DNA from: Bacillota bacterium
Lineage (GTDB): Bacteria > Bacillota > Clostridia > Peptostreptococcales > Acidaminobacteraceae
Direction: 5' to 3'
NCBI GenBank assembly: GCA_025210655.1
Contig: JAOARG010000040.1
Span: 92,235 to 156,234, forward strand
DNA: 64,000 nt
Under the pieces are notes generated by a model. It was not told the DNA's origin. It worked only from the letters and a program-made list of their open reading frames with translations, and did no database searches. The translations under genes were made by a program, and so were the position numbers. Shown here one piece after another: positions 52,032-61,684 of this stretch. Numbering within the stretch: the first letter of the stretch is position 1; each line of letters begins with the position of its first letter.

Positions 52032-53763
52032 AGTAGGTGCTGGCTCTTGTGGAATAGCAGCTGGAGCGATTGAAATATACGAATATATAAAAGGAAATAC
52101 GGATTTTGAAGTAACTACAGCAGGATGTATTGGTCTTTGTTATTTAGAACCTCTTATACTTGTTGAAAATGATGGTAATACAGATATTTATGTAAAACTA
52201 AATCAAAAAATGATAGAAAAAATTACTGAGGGATTAAAGTCAGGTGAAGACTTAAGTAAATTTAAGATCAAAGAAAAGGATTTGAAAGTTCTTAATTCAC
52301 AGACGAGAATTGTATTGGAAAACTGTGGTTATATAGATCCAGAGAATATTGATGAGTATACTGAAAAAGGTGGATATGAATCATTAAAAAAAGTCTGTAG
52401 TAGCATGGATCCTATGTCTATAATAGATGAAATAAAGGATTCGGGTTTAAGAGGAAGAGGTGGAGCTGGATTTCCAACTTGGTTAAAATGGGATATAGCT
52501 AGGGCTTCTAAAGGAGAAAATAAGTATATTATATGTAATGCCGATGAAGGAGATCCTGGAGCATTCATGGATAGAAGTGTTCTTGAAGGAGATCCCCATA
52601 GCCTTATAGAAGGTATGATAATCGGTGGAATTGCTATGGGATGTACTGAAGGTATTGTATACGTTAGGGCTGAATATCCACTGGCAATTGAAAGGCTTAA
52701 TATAGCCCTTGCTCAAGCCAGAGAAAAAGGATTTTTAGGTGAAGATATACTTGAAACTAAAGGATTCTCTTTTGATATTAGAATTAAGACAGGTGCAGGT
52801 GCATTTGTATGTGGTGAAGAAACAGCCTTGATATCTTCATTAGAGGGTAAAAGGGGAATGCCAAATCTAAAGCCCCCATATCCTGCAGAAAAGGGATACT
52901 TAGATATGCCTTCAAATATTAATAATGTTGAAACCTTAGGAAATATCCCTAAGATTATGGCTATGGGTGGTAAAGAGTTTGCTAGTCATGGATATGAAAA
53001 CTCTAGGGGTACAAAAGTGTTTGCCCTTGCAGGAAAGATAAAGAATGGTGGTCTTGTAGAGGTTCCTTTTGGTATAACTATAGACGAAATCATCAATGAT
53101 ATTGGTGGTGGTGTAAAGGATGGTAAAAAGCTAAAAGGAGTTCAGTTGGGTGGACCATCTGGAGGATGTGTACCAGCAAGTTTATCAGATGTAAGACTTG
53201 ATTATGAAGAAATAAAAAACACTGGGGCAATAGTTGGTTCCGGTGGAATGATTGTAATGGATGAAGATACTTGTATAGTTGATATGGCAAGATACTTTTT
53301 AGATTTTACTGTAAAAGAATCCTGTGGAAAATGTACCCACTGTAGAATTGGAAACAAAAGACTTCTTGAAATACTTGAAAGAATTACTGAAGGAAATGGA
53401 AAGATTGAAGATCTAACTATGTTAGAAAATCTATCAAATGAAATTGTTTTAAATTCAATGTGTGGTCTGGGACAGACTGCTCCTAATCCAGTCCTTACAG
53501 GTCTTAAGTATTTTATGGATGAATTTCTTGAACATATAGAAGAGGGCTACTGTAGGGCTGGTAAATGTAAAGCTCTAACTAAGCTTCAAATCAGTGAAGA
53601 AAATTGTAAGAAGTGTGGGCTATGCCTAAAGAAATGTCCTCAGGATAGTATAATAATTGACGAAAATGGAAACTATCATATTACTGAAAATTGTATTAAC
53701 TGCGGTCTATGTCAAAATATTTGTAAATTCTCCGCAATAAAGTCAGTAAAGGGGGAGAATTAA
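52021..53763 (+). CDS. NuoF-like NADH-binding flavoprotein with extra Fe-S domains (StnB/HydB-type)
   Basis: 580 residues. An N-terminal thioredoxin-like [2Fe-2S] domain (GAGSCGIAAGA, CIGLCYLEPL) is followed by the FMN/NADH domain (SGLRGRGGAGFPTWLKW, NADEGDPGAFMDR), the [4Fe-4S] motif ESCGKCTHCRIG, and a C-terminal 2[4Fe-4S] ferredoxin (CKKCGLCLKKCP, CINCGLCQNIC). This is the electron-bifurcating HydB/StnB plan. The start is ATG 52021 after TAGGGAGGGG; an earlier ATG at 52000 lies within the preceding gene without a site. Confidence 0.94.
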   Translation: MKIRVGAGSCGIAAGAIEIYEYIKGNTDFEVTTAGCIGLCYLEPLILVENDGNTDIYVKLNQKMIEKITEGLKSGEDLSKFKIKEKDLKVLNSQTRIVLENCGYIDPENIDEYTEKGGYESLKKVCSSMDPMSIIDEIKDSGLRGRGGAGFPTWLKWDIARASKGENKYIICNADEGDPGAFMDRSVLEGDPHSLIEGMIIGGIAMGCTEGIVYVRAEYPLAIERLNIALAQAREKGFLGEDILETKGFSFDIRIKTGAGAFVCGEETALISSLEGKRGMPNLKPPYPAEKGYLDMPSNINNVETLGNIPKIMAMGGKEFASHGYENSRGTKVFALAGKIKNGGLVEVPFGITIDEIINDIGGGVKDGKKLKGVQLGGPSGGCVPASLSDVRLDYEEIKNTGAIVGSGGMIVMDEDTCIVDMARYFLDFTVKESCGKCTHCRIGNKRLLEILERITEGNGKIEDLTMLENLSNEIVLNSMCGLGQTAPNPVLTGLKYFMDEFLEHIEEGYCRAGKCKALTKLQISEENCKKCGLCLKKCPQDSIIIDENGNYHITENCINCGLCQNICKFSAIKSVKGEN

Positions 53764-56700
53764 ATGAAGTATATTTATATAAATATTAATGGAAGAGAAA
53801 TAAAAACTATTGAAGGAAGAACTATTCTTGAAGTTGCTAAAGAGAACTCTATAGATATTCCTTCCCTTTGTGAAGTAAAAGAGCTTGATGCATATGGTGG
53901 ATGTGGACTTTGTGTAGTTGAAGTAGAAGGTTTTCAAAAGCCACTAAGGGCATGTTCTACAAAAGTTGCAGATGGCATGATAATTAAAACCCATACAGAT
54001 GAGATATTAAATTCAAGAAAATTTGCCCTTGAATTAATACTTTCAGACCATGTTGGTGATTGTAAAGCTCCTTGTTATGTAGGATGTCCAGGTAGTGTAG
54101 ATGTACAAACTTATGTAGGACTTATAGGAAATGGGGAGTTTAAAGAAGCACTTAAGGTTATAAAGGAAAATTTACCCCTTCCAGCATCTATAGGTAGAGT
54201 CTGTCCCCATCCTTGTCAAGATAACTGTAAAAGAGGAGATGTTGAGGAAAGTATTCAAATAGCTAAATTAAAAAGATTTGCAGCTGATAAAGACTTATTT
54301 GGAGAAAATCCTTATATTCCAGAATTAGAAAGCGATACTGGAAAGAAGGTTGCTGTAATCGGTGGAGGTCCGGGTGGTCTTTCCTGTGCATATTATCTCG
54401 CTAAGAAAGGTCATAAGGTTGCAGTATATGAAAGCATGCCTGAATTTGGAGGAATGCTTAGATACGGAATTCCACTATATAGATTGCCTAAGGATGTTCT
54501 CAATAAAGAAATTGAACTTATTGAAAAGATGGGTGTAAAACTAATTCCAAATATAAATGTGGGAAAGGATATTTCACTTGATCGAATCCGAAAGGATAAT
54601 GATGCAGTATATATCAGTATAGGTGCTTGGGAATCATCGAGCTTAAGATGTCCAGGTACTGATCTTGAAGGGGTCTATGGTGGTATAGATTTTCTTACTA
54701 GGTTTGCTGTAAATGATCCAATTAGAACTGGAAAAAGAATCGCGGTTATAGGTGGGGGTAATACAGCAATGGATGCTGCCCGTACATCTATAAGACTAGG
54801 GGCTGAAAAAGTATACGCAATATATAGAAGAACTAAGGAAGATATGCCTGCGGTTGATATTGAAATAAAAGAGGCTGAGGAAGAGGGAGTGGAGTTTAAG
54901 TTTCTTCTAAATCCTGTTGAGATTGTTGGAGACGGCAAGGTTCAAAAAATAAGAGTTCAAAAGATGGAAGCTGGGGAAAGAGATTTAAGGGGAAGAAGAA
55001 GTATAACACCTCTTGATGAGTATGAAGAAATTGAAGTTGATTCAGTTATTGTTTCTATCGGTCAGCAAATCAAGAACGGTGGATTTGATGATTTGTCAAA
55101 AAATAAATGGGGAAATATTCTTTCAGAAGATGGAACCATGGCGACTAACCTTGATGGAGTATTTGCAGGTGGCGATTGTTCAAACAATGGAGCTTCCATT
55201 GCGATAGAAGCAATTTCAGATGGTAGAAAAGCTGCTGACTCTATTGATAAGTATGTTAAGGGAGAAAAAGTTGAATTTGTTGGTGAAATGATAGTAGCTA
55301 ATAAAAAGTTGTCTGAAAAAGAAATTTCAGAGATTCCTGTAGCCAAGGCCATTATAAATAGACATCTTGAACCAGAAATGAGAAAGCACAATTTTGAAGA
55401 AGTCTCAAAGGACTATGATTTAAATGAAGCCCTTGAGGAAGCCAAAAGATGCTTAGAATGTGGCTGTAAGAGCGTAAATGATTGCAAGTTATTTGATTAT
55501 GGAAATGACTATAGTTGCAGTAGTAATGCTTTTGAAGGACAGACTAGGGATTATGAAATAGAAAAAGATAATCCTTACTTGTATAGAGATATGAATAAAT
55601 GTATTCTGTGTGGTCTTTGTGTTAGATCTTGTGAACAAATTCTTGATATAGAAGCGGTAGGGCTAGTTGGTAGAGGATTTGATTCAAATGTACTTCCAGC
55701 CTTAGGTAAGAAGTTAATTGATACACAGTGTATTAGTTGCAGTAAATGTCTTTCGGTTTGTCCAACCGGTGCTCTTCAAGAAAAACAGGCTACGGAGAAA
55801 GAGATACCTTTCAGTGGACAGTTTAAAGAATCTGTCTGTAATATGTGTAGTGTTGGATGTAATGTTAAGGTTGAATATAAGGGTGATTTAATTCAAAGAG
55901 TTTTACCAACATCAATGAATGGATTTGACGAAAATATTCTTTGCCAAAGAGGAAAATATGAGTTTGGTAATAGAAGCCCTAAGTTGTCGGCAATGCTTAA
56001 GAATAATGATGTGATTAGGGAAGCTGACTATAAAGATGCCCTATTATATGCAGCGAAAAAGAGTCAAAGTATAAATCTTTTATATGGAAATAACTCTATT
56101 GGAATTGTTATTTCAAGTGACTACACAAATGAAGAGGCTTATATTATCAAAAAGTTAGGTGAAGATGTATTAAACACTAAAAACATCTATACTAATAGTT
56201 CTAAATCTAAAGGCATAAAAGATATAATGGGTTATGATGCATCAACAAATACATTAAACCAGCTTTCTAATACTGATTATATCTTACTTATTGGTGGTGA
56301 TATGTATGAAGATTACCTAACTGTTGCCATGAAGATAAAAAATGCAGTTAAGAAGGGTGCTAAGTTAAGTGTAATAAGTAATGAAAAATCAAATCTTGAT
56401 CAGTATGCTGAAGAAAAAGTTGATGATGAAAAGATTTTATTCCAGATACTAAAACATATTATCAAAAATTGTAGTGGTAAGTATTCTGATATAGCTGGTT
56501 ACACTGATATGGTAGAAAAGCTTAAGGATCTTGAAGTATGTGAAAAAGCAAAATCAATTGCATCTCATTTCCTTAATTCTAATAAAGCTGTTATAGTTTT
56601 TGATCAAGATTATTTATCTGGTGAAGCAGCTCAAGTTCTTGCTATGATAAGTGTTATTTCTGAACATGTTGGAAAAGCAAGAGAAGGTATAGTACAACTT

Positions 56701-57228
56701 AAAAAAGGATTTAATAGTCAAGGAATTATTGATATGGGATATGATTCTGACTATGAGAACTTTGTGAATAAAATTGACAATGGGGAGATAAAAGGAATTT
56801 TATCCTTTGGATGCCCTGTGGATAAGCATATATATGATAAAGTTGATTTTGTATTCATACATGATGAAAAGATGGCGGATTCAAGCAAAAATGCCGATGT
56901 GTTCATTCCTAAGACTCCTTATATATACTGTAGTGGATCTATTACAAGTTCCGACAGGAAAATCCAAAGAGTTGAAAAGATATTTGAAAGTGACAGGCAT
57001 GGAAATTACAAGACTATACTTGATTTTATAGGCACACTTCAGCCTAATTACGCTATCAAATCATTTGAAGATATAGTACAAGATATTTCAAAAAATATTC
57101 CTGAGTACGAGGGTTATGGGAAATACCTTGAAAAAAATGGTAGCATATACTGGCCAACAAATGGTCATAGATTACTATATGATTATGGTTTTAATTTTGA
57201 AGATAAGAAACCAAGGTTTATTTTATAA
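53764..57228 (+). CDS. Large flavo-iron-sulfur subunit: ferredoxin, GltD-like NADPH domain and NuoG-like domain (StnA-type candidate)
   Basis: 1154 residues. In order: plant-type [2Fe-2S] ferredoxin (1-80, YGGCGLCVVEVEG); GltD/NfnB-like flavoprotein (about 95-590) with CPHPCQDNCKRGD, the FAD motif VIGGGPGGLSCAYYLA near 199, the NADPH motif VIGGGNTAMDAARTS near 329 and YRRTKEDMPA; 2[4Fe-4S] (CILCGLCVRSCEQ near 612, CISCSKCLSVCPTG near 656); then a molybdopterin-oxidoreductase-like domain (CNMCSVGCNV near 692 to the end) without the catalytic Cys/Sec and shorter than formate dehydrogenases, hence NuoG-like. With the NuoE and NuoF partners this suggests a ferredoxin/NADH/NADPH bifurcating transhydrogenase of the Sporomusa (Stn) kind. 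An NAD(P)-linked formate dehydrogenase is less likely. Confidence 0.85.
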   Translation: MKYIYININGREIKTIEGRTILEVAKENSIDIPSLCEVKELDAYGGCGLCVVEVEGFQKPLRACSTKVADGMIIKTHTDEILNSRKFALELILSDHVGDCKAPCYVGCPGSVDVQTYVGLIGNGEFKEALKVIKENLPLPASIGRVCPHPCQDNCKRGDVEESIQIAKLKRFAADKDLFGENPYIPELESDTGKKVAVIGGGPGGLSCAYYLAKKGHKVAVYESMPEFGGMLRYGIPLYRLPKDVLNKEIELIEKMGVKLIPNINVGKDISLDRIRKDNDAVYISIGAWESSSLRCPGTDLEGVYGGIDFLTRFAVNDPIRTGKRIAVIGGGNTAMDAARTSIRLGAEKVYAIYRRTKEDMPAVDIEIKEAEEEGVEFKFLLNPVEIVGDGKVQKIRVQKMEAGERDLRGRRSITPLDEYEEIEVDSVIVSIGQQIKNGGFDDLSKNKWGNILSEDGTMATNLDGVFAGGDCSNNGASIAIEAISDGRKAADSIDKYVKGEKVEFVGEMIVANKKLSEKEISEIPVAKAIINRHLEPEMRKHNFEEVSKDYDLNEALEEAKRCLECGCKSVNDCKLFDYGNDYSCSSNAFEGQTRDYEIEKDNPYLYRDMNKCILCGLCVRSCEQILDIEAVGLVGRGFDSNVLPALGKKLIDTQCISCSKCLSVCPTGALQEKQATEKEIPFSGQFKESVCNMCSVGCNVKVEYKGDLIQRVLPTSMNGFDENILCQRGKYEFGNRSPKLSAMLKNNDVIREADYKDALLYAAKKSQSINLLYGNNSIGIVISSDYTNEEAYIIKKLGEDVLNTKNIYTNSSKSKGIKDIMGYDASTNTLNQLSNTDYILLIGGDMYEDYLTVAMKIKNAVKKGAKLSVISNEKSNLDQYAEEKVDDEKILFQILKHIIKNCSGKYSDIAGYTDMVEKLKDLEVCEKAKSIASHFLNSNKAVIVFDQDYLSGEAAQVLAMISVISEHVGKAREGIVQLKKGFNSQGIIDMGYDSDYENFVNKIDNGEIKGILSFGCPVDKHIYDKVDFVFIHDEKMADSSKNADVFIPKTPYIYCSGSITSSDRKIQRVEKIFESDRHGNYKTILDFIGTLQPNYAIKSFEDIVQDISKNIPEYEGYGKYLEKNGSIYWPTNGHRLLYDYGFNFEDKKPRFIL

Positions 57229-57233
57229 ACCTT

Positions 57234-57258
57234 AAAGAGCCTGGATGCAGGCTCTTTT
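57234..57258 (+). terminator. Terminator of the flavo-iron-sulfur operon
   Basis: AAAGAGCCTG (57234-57243) / CAGGCTCTTT (57248-57257), 10 bp, loop GATG. Confidence 0.9.
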
Positions 57259-57303
57259 CTTATGTTCAGAAATATGGTACAATTAAATCGAACGTTTGTT
57301 TGA

Positions 57304-57939
57304 TTGGAGGGGAATGATTTCAATTTTAAATCACATATAATTTTTGGAGTGTGTTTCTATGTAATACTTTCTACCTTCATTGATGTTGAGATTTCTTATT
57401 ACGGAATTATTGGAGTGATGATAGGTAGTTTAATTCCCGATATGGATCATCCTAAATCGAAAATAAATAATAAAATACTTCCTTTTCAAAATAAAATTGT
57501 AATGATGATAGTATATGTTGCATTAGGTTGTTACTTAATATTATATTCAAGAGGAGATAAGTATACACTGGTTATATTAGGTTTCATCCTTTTATTTACT
57601 GGTCTTTCCAAGCATAGGACTTTTACACACAGTTTAGTTGGAATAGGATTGTTTTATATGCTTTTGTGGAATATTGGGATTCAATACAATGTTAAAGAAT
57701 TAACGAATGCTGTAGTCTTTGGCATAATATTACACGTAATAGCAGATTTTTTAACTGTAAAAGGAATTCAATTGTTCTATCCAGCATCAAAGAAGAATTT
57801 TAAATTTATAATGACGGTTTCAACCGGTGGAATTGGTGAACTTGTGGTAGTTGTAGCCATAATTCTTCTAACAATAAACATTGTTGCAGGTAGCCCCATG
57901 AATCTGGAAAAGTTGCTCTCTTTCCTTGGAAACACATAG
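57304..57939 (+). CDS. YdjM-like metal-dependent hydrolase membrane protein
   Basis: 211 residues at most. Membrane protein of the DUF457/YdjM family with metal-binding motifs SHIIFG, IGSLIPDMDHPKSK and SKHRTFTHSLVG. Function in cells unknown. The start is unclear: TTG 57304 is the only standard in-frame start, but the ribosome site GGAGGGG (57305-57311) lies after it, and the ATG at normal spacing (57314) is out of frame and stops after eight codons. A non-canonical start near 57319 or a frameshift is possible. Confidence 0.78.
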   Translation: MEGNDFNFKSHIIFGVCFYVILSTFIDVEISYYGIIGVMIGSLIPDMDHPKSKINNKILPFQNKIVMMIVYVALGCYLILYSRGDKYTLVILGFILLFTGLSKHRTFTHSLVGIGLFYMLLWNIGIQYNVKELTNAVVFGIILHVIADFLTVKGIQLFYPASKKNFKFIMTVSTGGIGELVVVVAIILLTINIVAGSPMNLEKLLSFLGNT

Positions 57940-57945
57940 TTATAG

Positions 57946-57979
57946 CCTTTATATTACATAGTAATGTAAGGGTTTTTTT
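57946..57979 (+). terminator. Terminator after YdjM-like gene
   Basis: CCTTTATATTAC / GTAATGTAAGG with one bulge, seven T. Confidence 0.85.
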
Positions 57980-58209
57980 ATATTTTGAAATAGTAGTCAA
58001 TATTTTTTGAAAATTAAGGTCTTATTTTTTATGGGGCTTGTCCTTTCCTGTTAGTAGTTTCTATCTTCCTAATAGATTGTTACATAATGTTATTAAAAAA
58101 CTTTGTGAATAAATAAATAAATCTAAAAAAAACCATTTTTTTTAATATAATATACATAGGATTAATTATTATGTTACAAATAGATAGGTGAGTCTTAAGG
58201 GGTGTATTA

Positions 58210-60186
58210 ATGAATAGGATAAAACTTGATGATTTTCTTACTTTTAAATTTCTTTCTGATATGAAATTTAATGATAAGGGATTGGGATCATTATTAGTAA
58301 CTAATATGGATAATGACAATAATAATTATAGGTCATACTTATATTGGTTTGAAAATGGAAAACTTAATCAGCTTACAGGTTCGGGATATGAAGGTCCATA
58401 TCAATGGCTACCTGATAAAGATGAGATAGTTTTTATATCTAGAAAAGATAAAGAGAATGATAAACTTAGGGAGTCTGGAGAAGAAATCACTTCTTTTTAC
58501 CATATAGGAGTTCATGGCGGAGAAGCTGTGGAAAAATTTAAGATTCTTAGAAATGTATCTGATTTTAGAATAGTTAGAGATGGACTGTATTTATGTTATT
58601 ACAATATAGATTTAAATAAGGTTAGATTTGATGAGCTGGATGAAGATGTAGTAGATTTTGAGAAAAAGAGATACAAGGAACAAGAGGAGTTTGTTGTTTT
58701 TGAAGAAATACCTTTTTGGGGAAACGGAGAAGGTGTTAATTCAAAGTTTAGAAATCATTTAGGAATATATGATGAAGAAAAAGACAAATTTAAAAAGATT
58801 GTTAAGGATGACTGGGATGTTACTGCATTTGGAACTCTTGGTAATCTTGTAATATTCGCATTTAACGAATATCAAGATAAAATGGATATTCATAGTAAGA
58901 TCGCTTACTATGATATATGTTCCAGGGAAACAACTGTACTTGATATTGGTGAATATATTATTGATGATATCAAGTTTATTAGTGATAAAGAAGCAATACT
59001 TCTTGGTACAGATGGTAAAAAATATGGAATTAATCAGGACAGAAGTATTTTTAGAGTTGATTTTGAATCTAGAGAAGTGAGAGAAATATATAGCCATGAT
59101 GGAGGAGTTATTGGAAACCCAATACTTTCCGACAGTAAATATGGTGGTGGAAAGACCATGTATGTTGAATCAGGATTCATATATTTGAACTGTACAGAAA
59201 AAAATGAGTCAAGAATTGTGAAGATTGATACTGAAGGTAATGTGATTTGGCAGTCAAACTATCTAGATAGTATAGATGACTTTTGTATATTTAAAAACAA
59301 CATTTATGTAATTGGATTCAATGATATGAATTTACAAGAAATTTATAAGATTGATAAGGATGTTGAAAAAGTATCTGAGTTTAACAAACATATTCATGAC
59401 AAAGATGTTAGACCTGTAGAGTCAATAACTTTAAAAAATAGAAGCGGAGGCTTGGTTGATGGATATATTATTACACCTTCTTCTTATGAGAAAGGGAAAA
59501 AATATCCTACTATCTTAAATATCCATGGTGGACCAAAGATGCAGTATGGGAAAATATTCTTCCATGAGATGCAGTTTTGGGCTAATGAGGGATATGTAGT
59601 TATTTTCTGCAACCCAAGGGGCAGTCATGGTAAGTGTGATGATTTTGCTGATATTCGTGGTAAGTATGGTTCGATAGATTATGATGATATTATGGATTTT
59701 GTCGATTATTGTATTGAAAACTACGAATATATTGATAAAGACAGAATGGGTGTAACAGGTGGATCATACGGCGGATTTATGACAAACTGGATCATTGGTA
59801 AAACTGATATGTTTAAGGCGGCAGTTTCTCAAAGGGGTATTGCAAGTTGGATAACAATGTTTACAGCTTCTGATATAGGATATTATTTTGTTGATGATCA
59901 AACTGGAGCTACAGTTTGGGACAATCACGATGAAATGTGGAATATGTCTCCTCTTAAATATGCCAATAAAGTAAAAACCCCTACTTTATTTATACATTCA
60001 GAAGAAGATTTTAGATGTCCAAGTATTGAATCAATACAGATGTTTACAGCCCTCAAATACTTTGGGGTTGATACTAGAATGTGTCTTTTTAAGAATGAAA
60101 ATCATGGACTTTCAAGGGGTGGAAGACCTAAGTCAAGAGTTAGGAGAATGATTGAAATAACGGAATGGTTTAATAAACATATATAA
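58210..60186 (+). CDS. S9 family (prolyl oligopeptidase/acylaminoacyl-type) peptidase
   Basis: 658 residues. An N-terminal beta-propeller (about 1-400, repeated short WD-like strands) is followed by an alpha/beta hydrolase domain. Catalytic Ser in GGSYGGFMTNW (near 519), Asp in HSEEDFRCP (near 598), His in NENHGLSRGG (near 632). No signal peptide, so cytoplasmic peptide turnover is likely. ATG 58210 follows AAGGGGTG. Confidence 0.95.
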   Translation: MNRIKLDDFLTFKFLSDMKFNDKGLGSLLVTNMDNDNNNYRSYLYWFENGKLNQLTGSGYEGPYQWLPDKDEIVFISRKDKENDKLRESGEEITSFYHIGVHGGEAVEKFKILRNVSDFRIVRDGLYLCYYNIDLNKVRFDELDEDVVDFEKKRYKEQEEFVVFEEIPFWGNGEGVNSKFRNHLGIYDEEKDKFKKIVKDDWDVTAFGTLGNLVIFAFNEYQDKMDIHSKIAYYDICSRETTVLDIGEYIIDDIKFISDKEAILLGTDGKKYGINQDRSIFRVDFESREVREIYSHDGGVIGNPILSDSKYGGGKTMYVESGFIYLNCTEKNESRIVKIDTEGNVIWQSNYLDSIDDFCIFKNNIYVIGFNDMNLQEIYKIDKDVEKVSEFNKHIHDKDVRPVESITLKNRSGGLVDGYIITPSSYEKGKKYPTILNIHGGPKMQYGKIFFHEMQFWANEGYVVIFCNPRGSHGKCDDFADIRGKYGSIDYDDIMDFVDYCIENYEYIDKDRMGVTGGSYGGFMTNWIIGKTDMFKAAVSQRGIASWITMFTASDIGYYFVDDQTGATVWDNHDEMWNMSPLKYANKVKTPTLFIHSEEDFRCPSIESIQMFTALKYFGVDTRMCLFKNENHGLSRGGRPKSRVRRMIEITEWFNKHI

Positions 60187-60192
60187 TGATAA

Positions 60193-60228
60193 TTAATACT
60201 GGAGTAATAAGCTCCAGTATTAATTTTT
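60193..60228 (+). terminator. Terminator after S9 peptidase gene
   Basis: TTAATACTGGAG (60193-60204) / CTCCAGTATTAA (60212-60223), 12 bp perfect, T tail. Confidence 0.93.
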
Positions 60229-60312
60229 GTATACAAAAATAGGCTATTTATACTATTTAAGAAACAATTAATTACGTTTATTATTATATTAGCAGAATAG
60301 GATGTGATTATT

Positions 60313-60870
60313 GTGGATGATAATTTTCATTTCGTGAAAAGTATTAGCAAAGAGAATTTTGGAGTTCCTGAACAAATTCATGGCATAAAGGTTGCTAATC
60401 TTTGTGTAAGATTAGCTGAATTTATTGAATGTGAAATAAATAAGGAAGATTTGTATTTGGCAGCACTTATACATGATATTGGACTCGGAAAAATTGATAG
60501 GGATATAATAAATAAAAGTGGAGAGTTAGATATTGATGAAAGAGAAATGGTAAATACCCATTCAGCTCATAGTGCGGAAATATGTGAGGAAATTGGTTTT
60601 AGTGAAGAGATAATTAATACTGTTCTTTATCATCATGAAAACTCTGATGGCACTGGTTATCCAGAGGGGAGAAATTCTATAGAAATACCACTTGGAGCAA
60701 AAATTTTAAGAATATGTGATGTTTTTGTTGCCTTAACAAGCGATAGACCATACAGAGGGAAATTTTCAATTCTTGAAGCAATTGAAGTAATGGATGAATT
60801 TAATGAAAATTTCGATAGCTGGTTATTTGAGGAATTTAAAAAGATGATAAATAAAGATGGTTTCATATAA
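60313..60870 (+). CDS. HD-GYP domain phosphohydrolase
   Basis: 185 residues, essentially only the HD-GYP domain: HGIKVANLCVRLAE, LIHDIGLGKIDRDI, HSAHSAEI, HHENSDGTGYPEG (GYP motif) and ICDVFVALTSDRPYR. These enzymes hydrolyse cyclic di-GMP or related dinucleotides. With no sensor domain attached it may act with a partner. I prefer GTG 60313, behind GGATGTGAT, over the GTG at 60304 that lies inside that site. Confidence 0.9.
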   Translation: MDDNFHFVKSISKENFGVPEQIHGIKVANLCVRLAEFIECEINKEDLYLAALIHDIGLGKIDRDIINKSGELDIDEREMVNTHSAHSAEICEEIGFSEEIINTVLYHHENSDGTGYPEGRNSIEIPLGAKILRICDVFVALTSDRPYRGKFSILEAIEVMDEFNENFDSWLFEEFKKMINKDGFI

Positions 60871-60928
60871 TATAAATTATATCTGTGTATAAGCAATTAT
60901 ATAGGGTAAATAATAAGTGGTGATTATT

Positions 60929-61324
60929 ATGATAAAGCGAGCCACTATTATAAAAGTAGAAAATGGTTGTTCATATGCTATTACAGAAAGAAAGGGATCT
61001 TGTGGTAGCAAATGTGATACATGTAAACACAAATGCCATAACAACGTTCTTGAGATTGAGATAAATAGTGATAACTATGTTCCAGGGCAAGAGATTGACA
61101 TTCAAGTCCAAGAAAAAGCAACTATCTTGTGGTTGTTTTTAATATACGGTGGATCTCTAATATTATTCTTTCTTTCTATATTTATTGGAGAATATTTTAA
61201 GAGTATGTATAATATTGATTCAGAATTTGGACCTATTATTATTGCTATAATTATAATAGCTATATATTGGTTTATACTTTACAAAAGAAAAAGTAAATAT
61301 ATTTTTTATAAAATAAAAGGGTAG
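60929..61324 (+). CDS. SoxR-reducing system RseC family protein
   Basis: 131 residues. An N-terminal cysteine cluster (GSCGSKCDTCKHKC) typical of RseC family proteins is followed by two membrane segments (residues about 65-87 and 100-120). In clostridia such proteins lie near electron-transport genes; the role is not certain. Start ATG 60929 follows GGTGATT; upstream GTG codons overlap that site. Confidence 0.85.
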   Translation: MIKRATIIKVENGCSYAITERKGSCGSKCDTCKHKCHNNVLEIEINSDNYVPGQEIDIQVQEKATILWLFLIYGGSLILFFLSIFIGEYFKSMYNIDSEFGPIIIAIIIIAIYWFILYKRKSKYIFYKIKG

Positions 61325-61350
61325 ATGTCACGGATGACATTCTACCCTTT
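61316..61350 (-). terminator. Terminator shared by convergent genes
   Basis: AAAGGGTAGATGTCA / TGACATTCTACCCTTT, near-perfect 15 bp; the T-rich tail on the minus strand serves the small gene at 61357, and the stem overlaps the stop of the RseC-like gene. Confidence 0.82.
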
Positions 61351-61356
61351 GTATGT

Positions 61357-61536
61357 TTAATTAGTTACTTTTAAAGCAATATCTATAATTCCGAAATATG
61401 ATAAAATACCTACTAAAGCGTACATGACAAGTACTATAGATATGATAGGTAAATACTTACCTCCATTCTTTTTTCCTGAAGTCGTATTGAAATAAGGCCT
61501 TATTATGTCTTCAAAACGTCTTTTTTCTTTTGCCAT
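61357..61536 (-). CDS. Small single-span membrane protein, 59 residues
   Basis: Reads MAKEKRRFEDIIRPYF..., with a basic N-terminus and a hydrophobic segment YLPIISIVLVMYALVG continuing to residue 52. A perfect AAGGAGGA ribosome site lies six bases before the ATG (complement of 61534-61536), and a terminator follows, which makes this a convincing short gene. No family recognised. Confidence 0.72.
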   Translation of the reverse strand: MAKEKRRFEDIIRPYFNTTSGKKNGGKYLPIISIVLVMYALVGILSYFGIIDIALKVTN

Positions 61537-61684
61537 TTGAATCCTCCTTAATTTATGCTTCTAAACTTGATTATATATTAAAATTTAGATTTGGTAAATA
61601 TATTTAATAAATAAGATTATGAAATTTAAAAATTTCCAATATAATGTTATAATTGTAGAAAGAAAGTAAATGGAGGAAATAAAA

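Noticed and set aside
53764..57228. Formate dehydrogenase (selenocysteine or cysteine type)
   Set aside because: The molybdopterin-like domain is short, no in-frame TGA is present, and the position of the catalytic residue has no Cys; a NuoG-like structural domain fits better.
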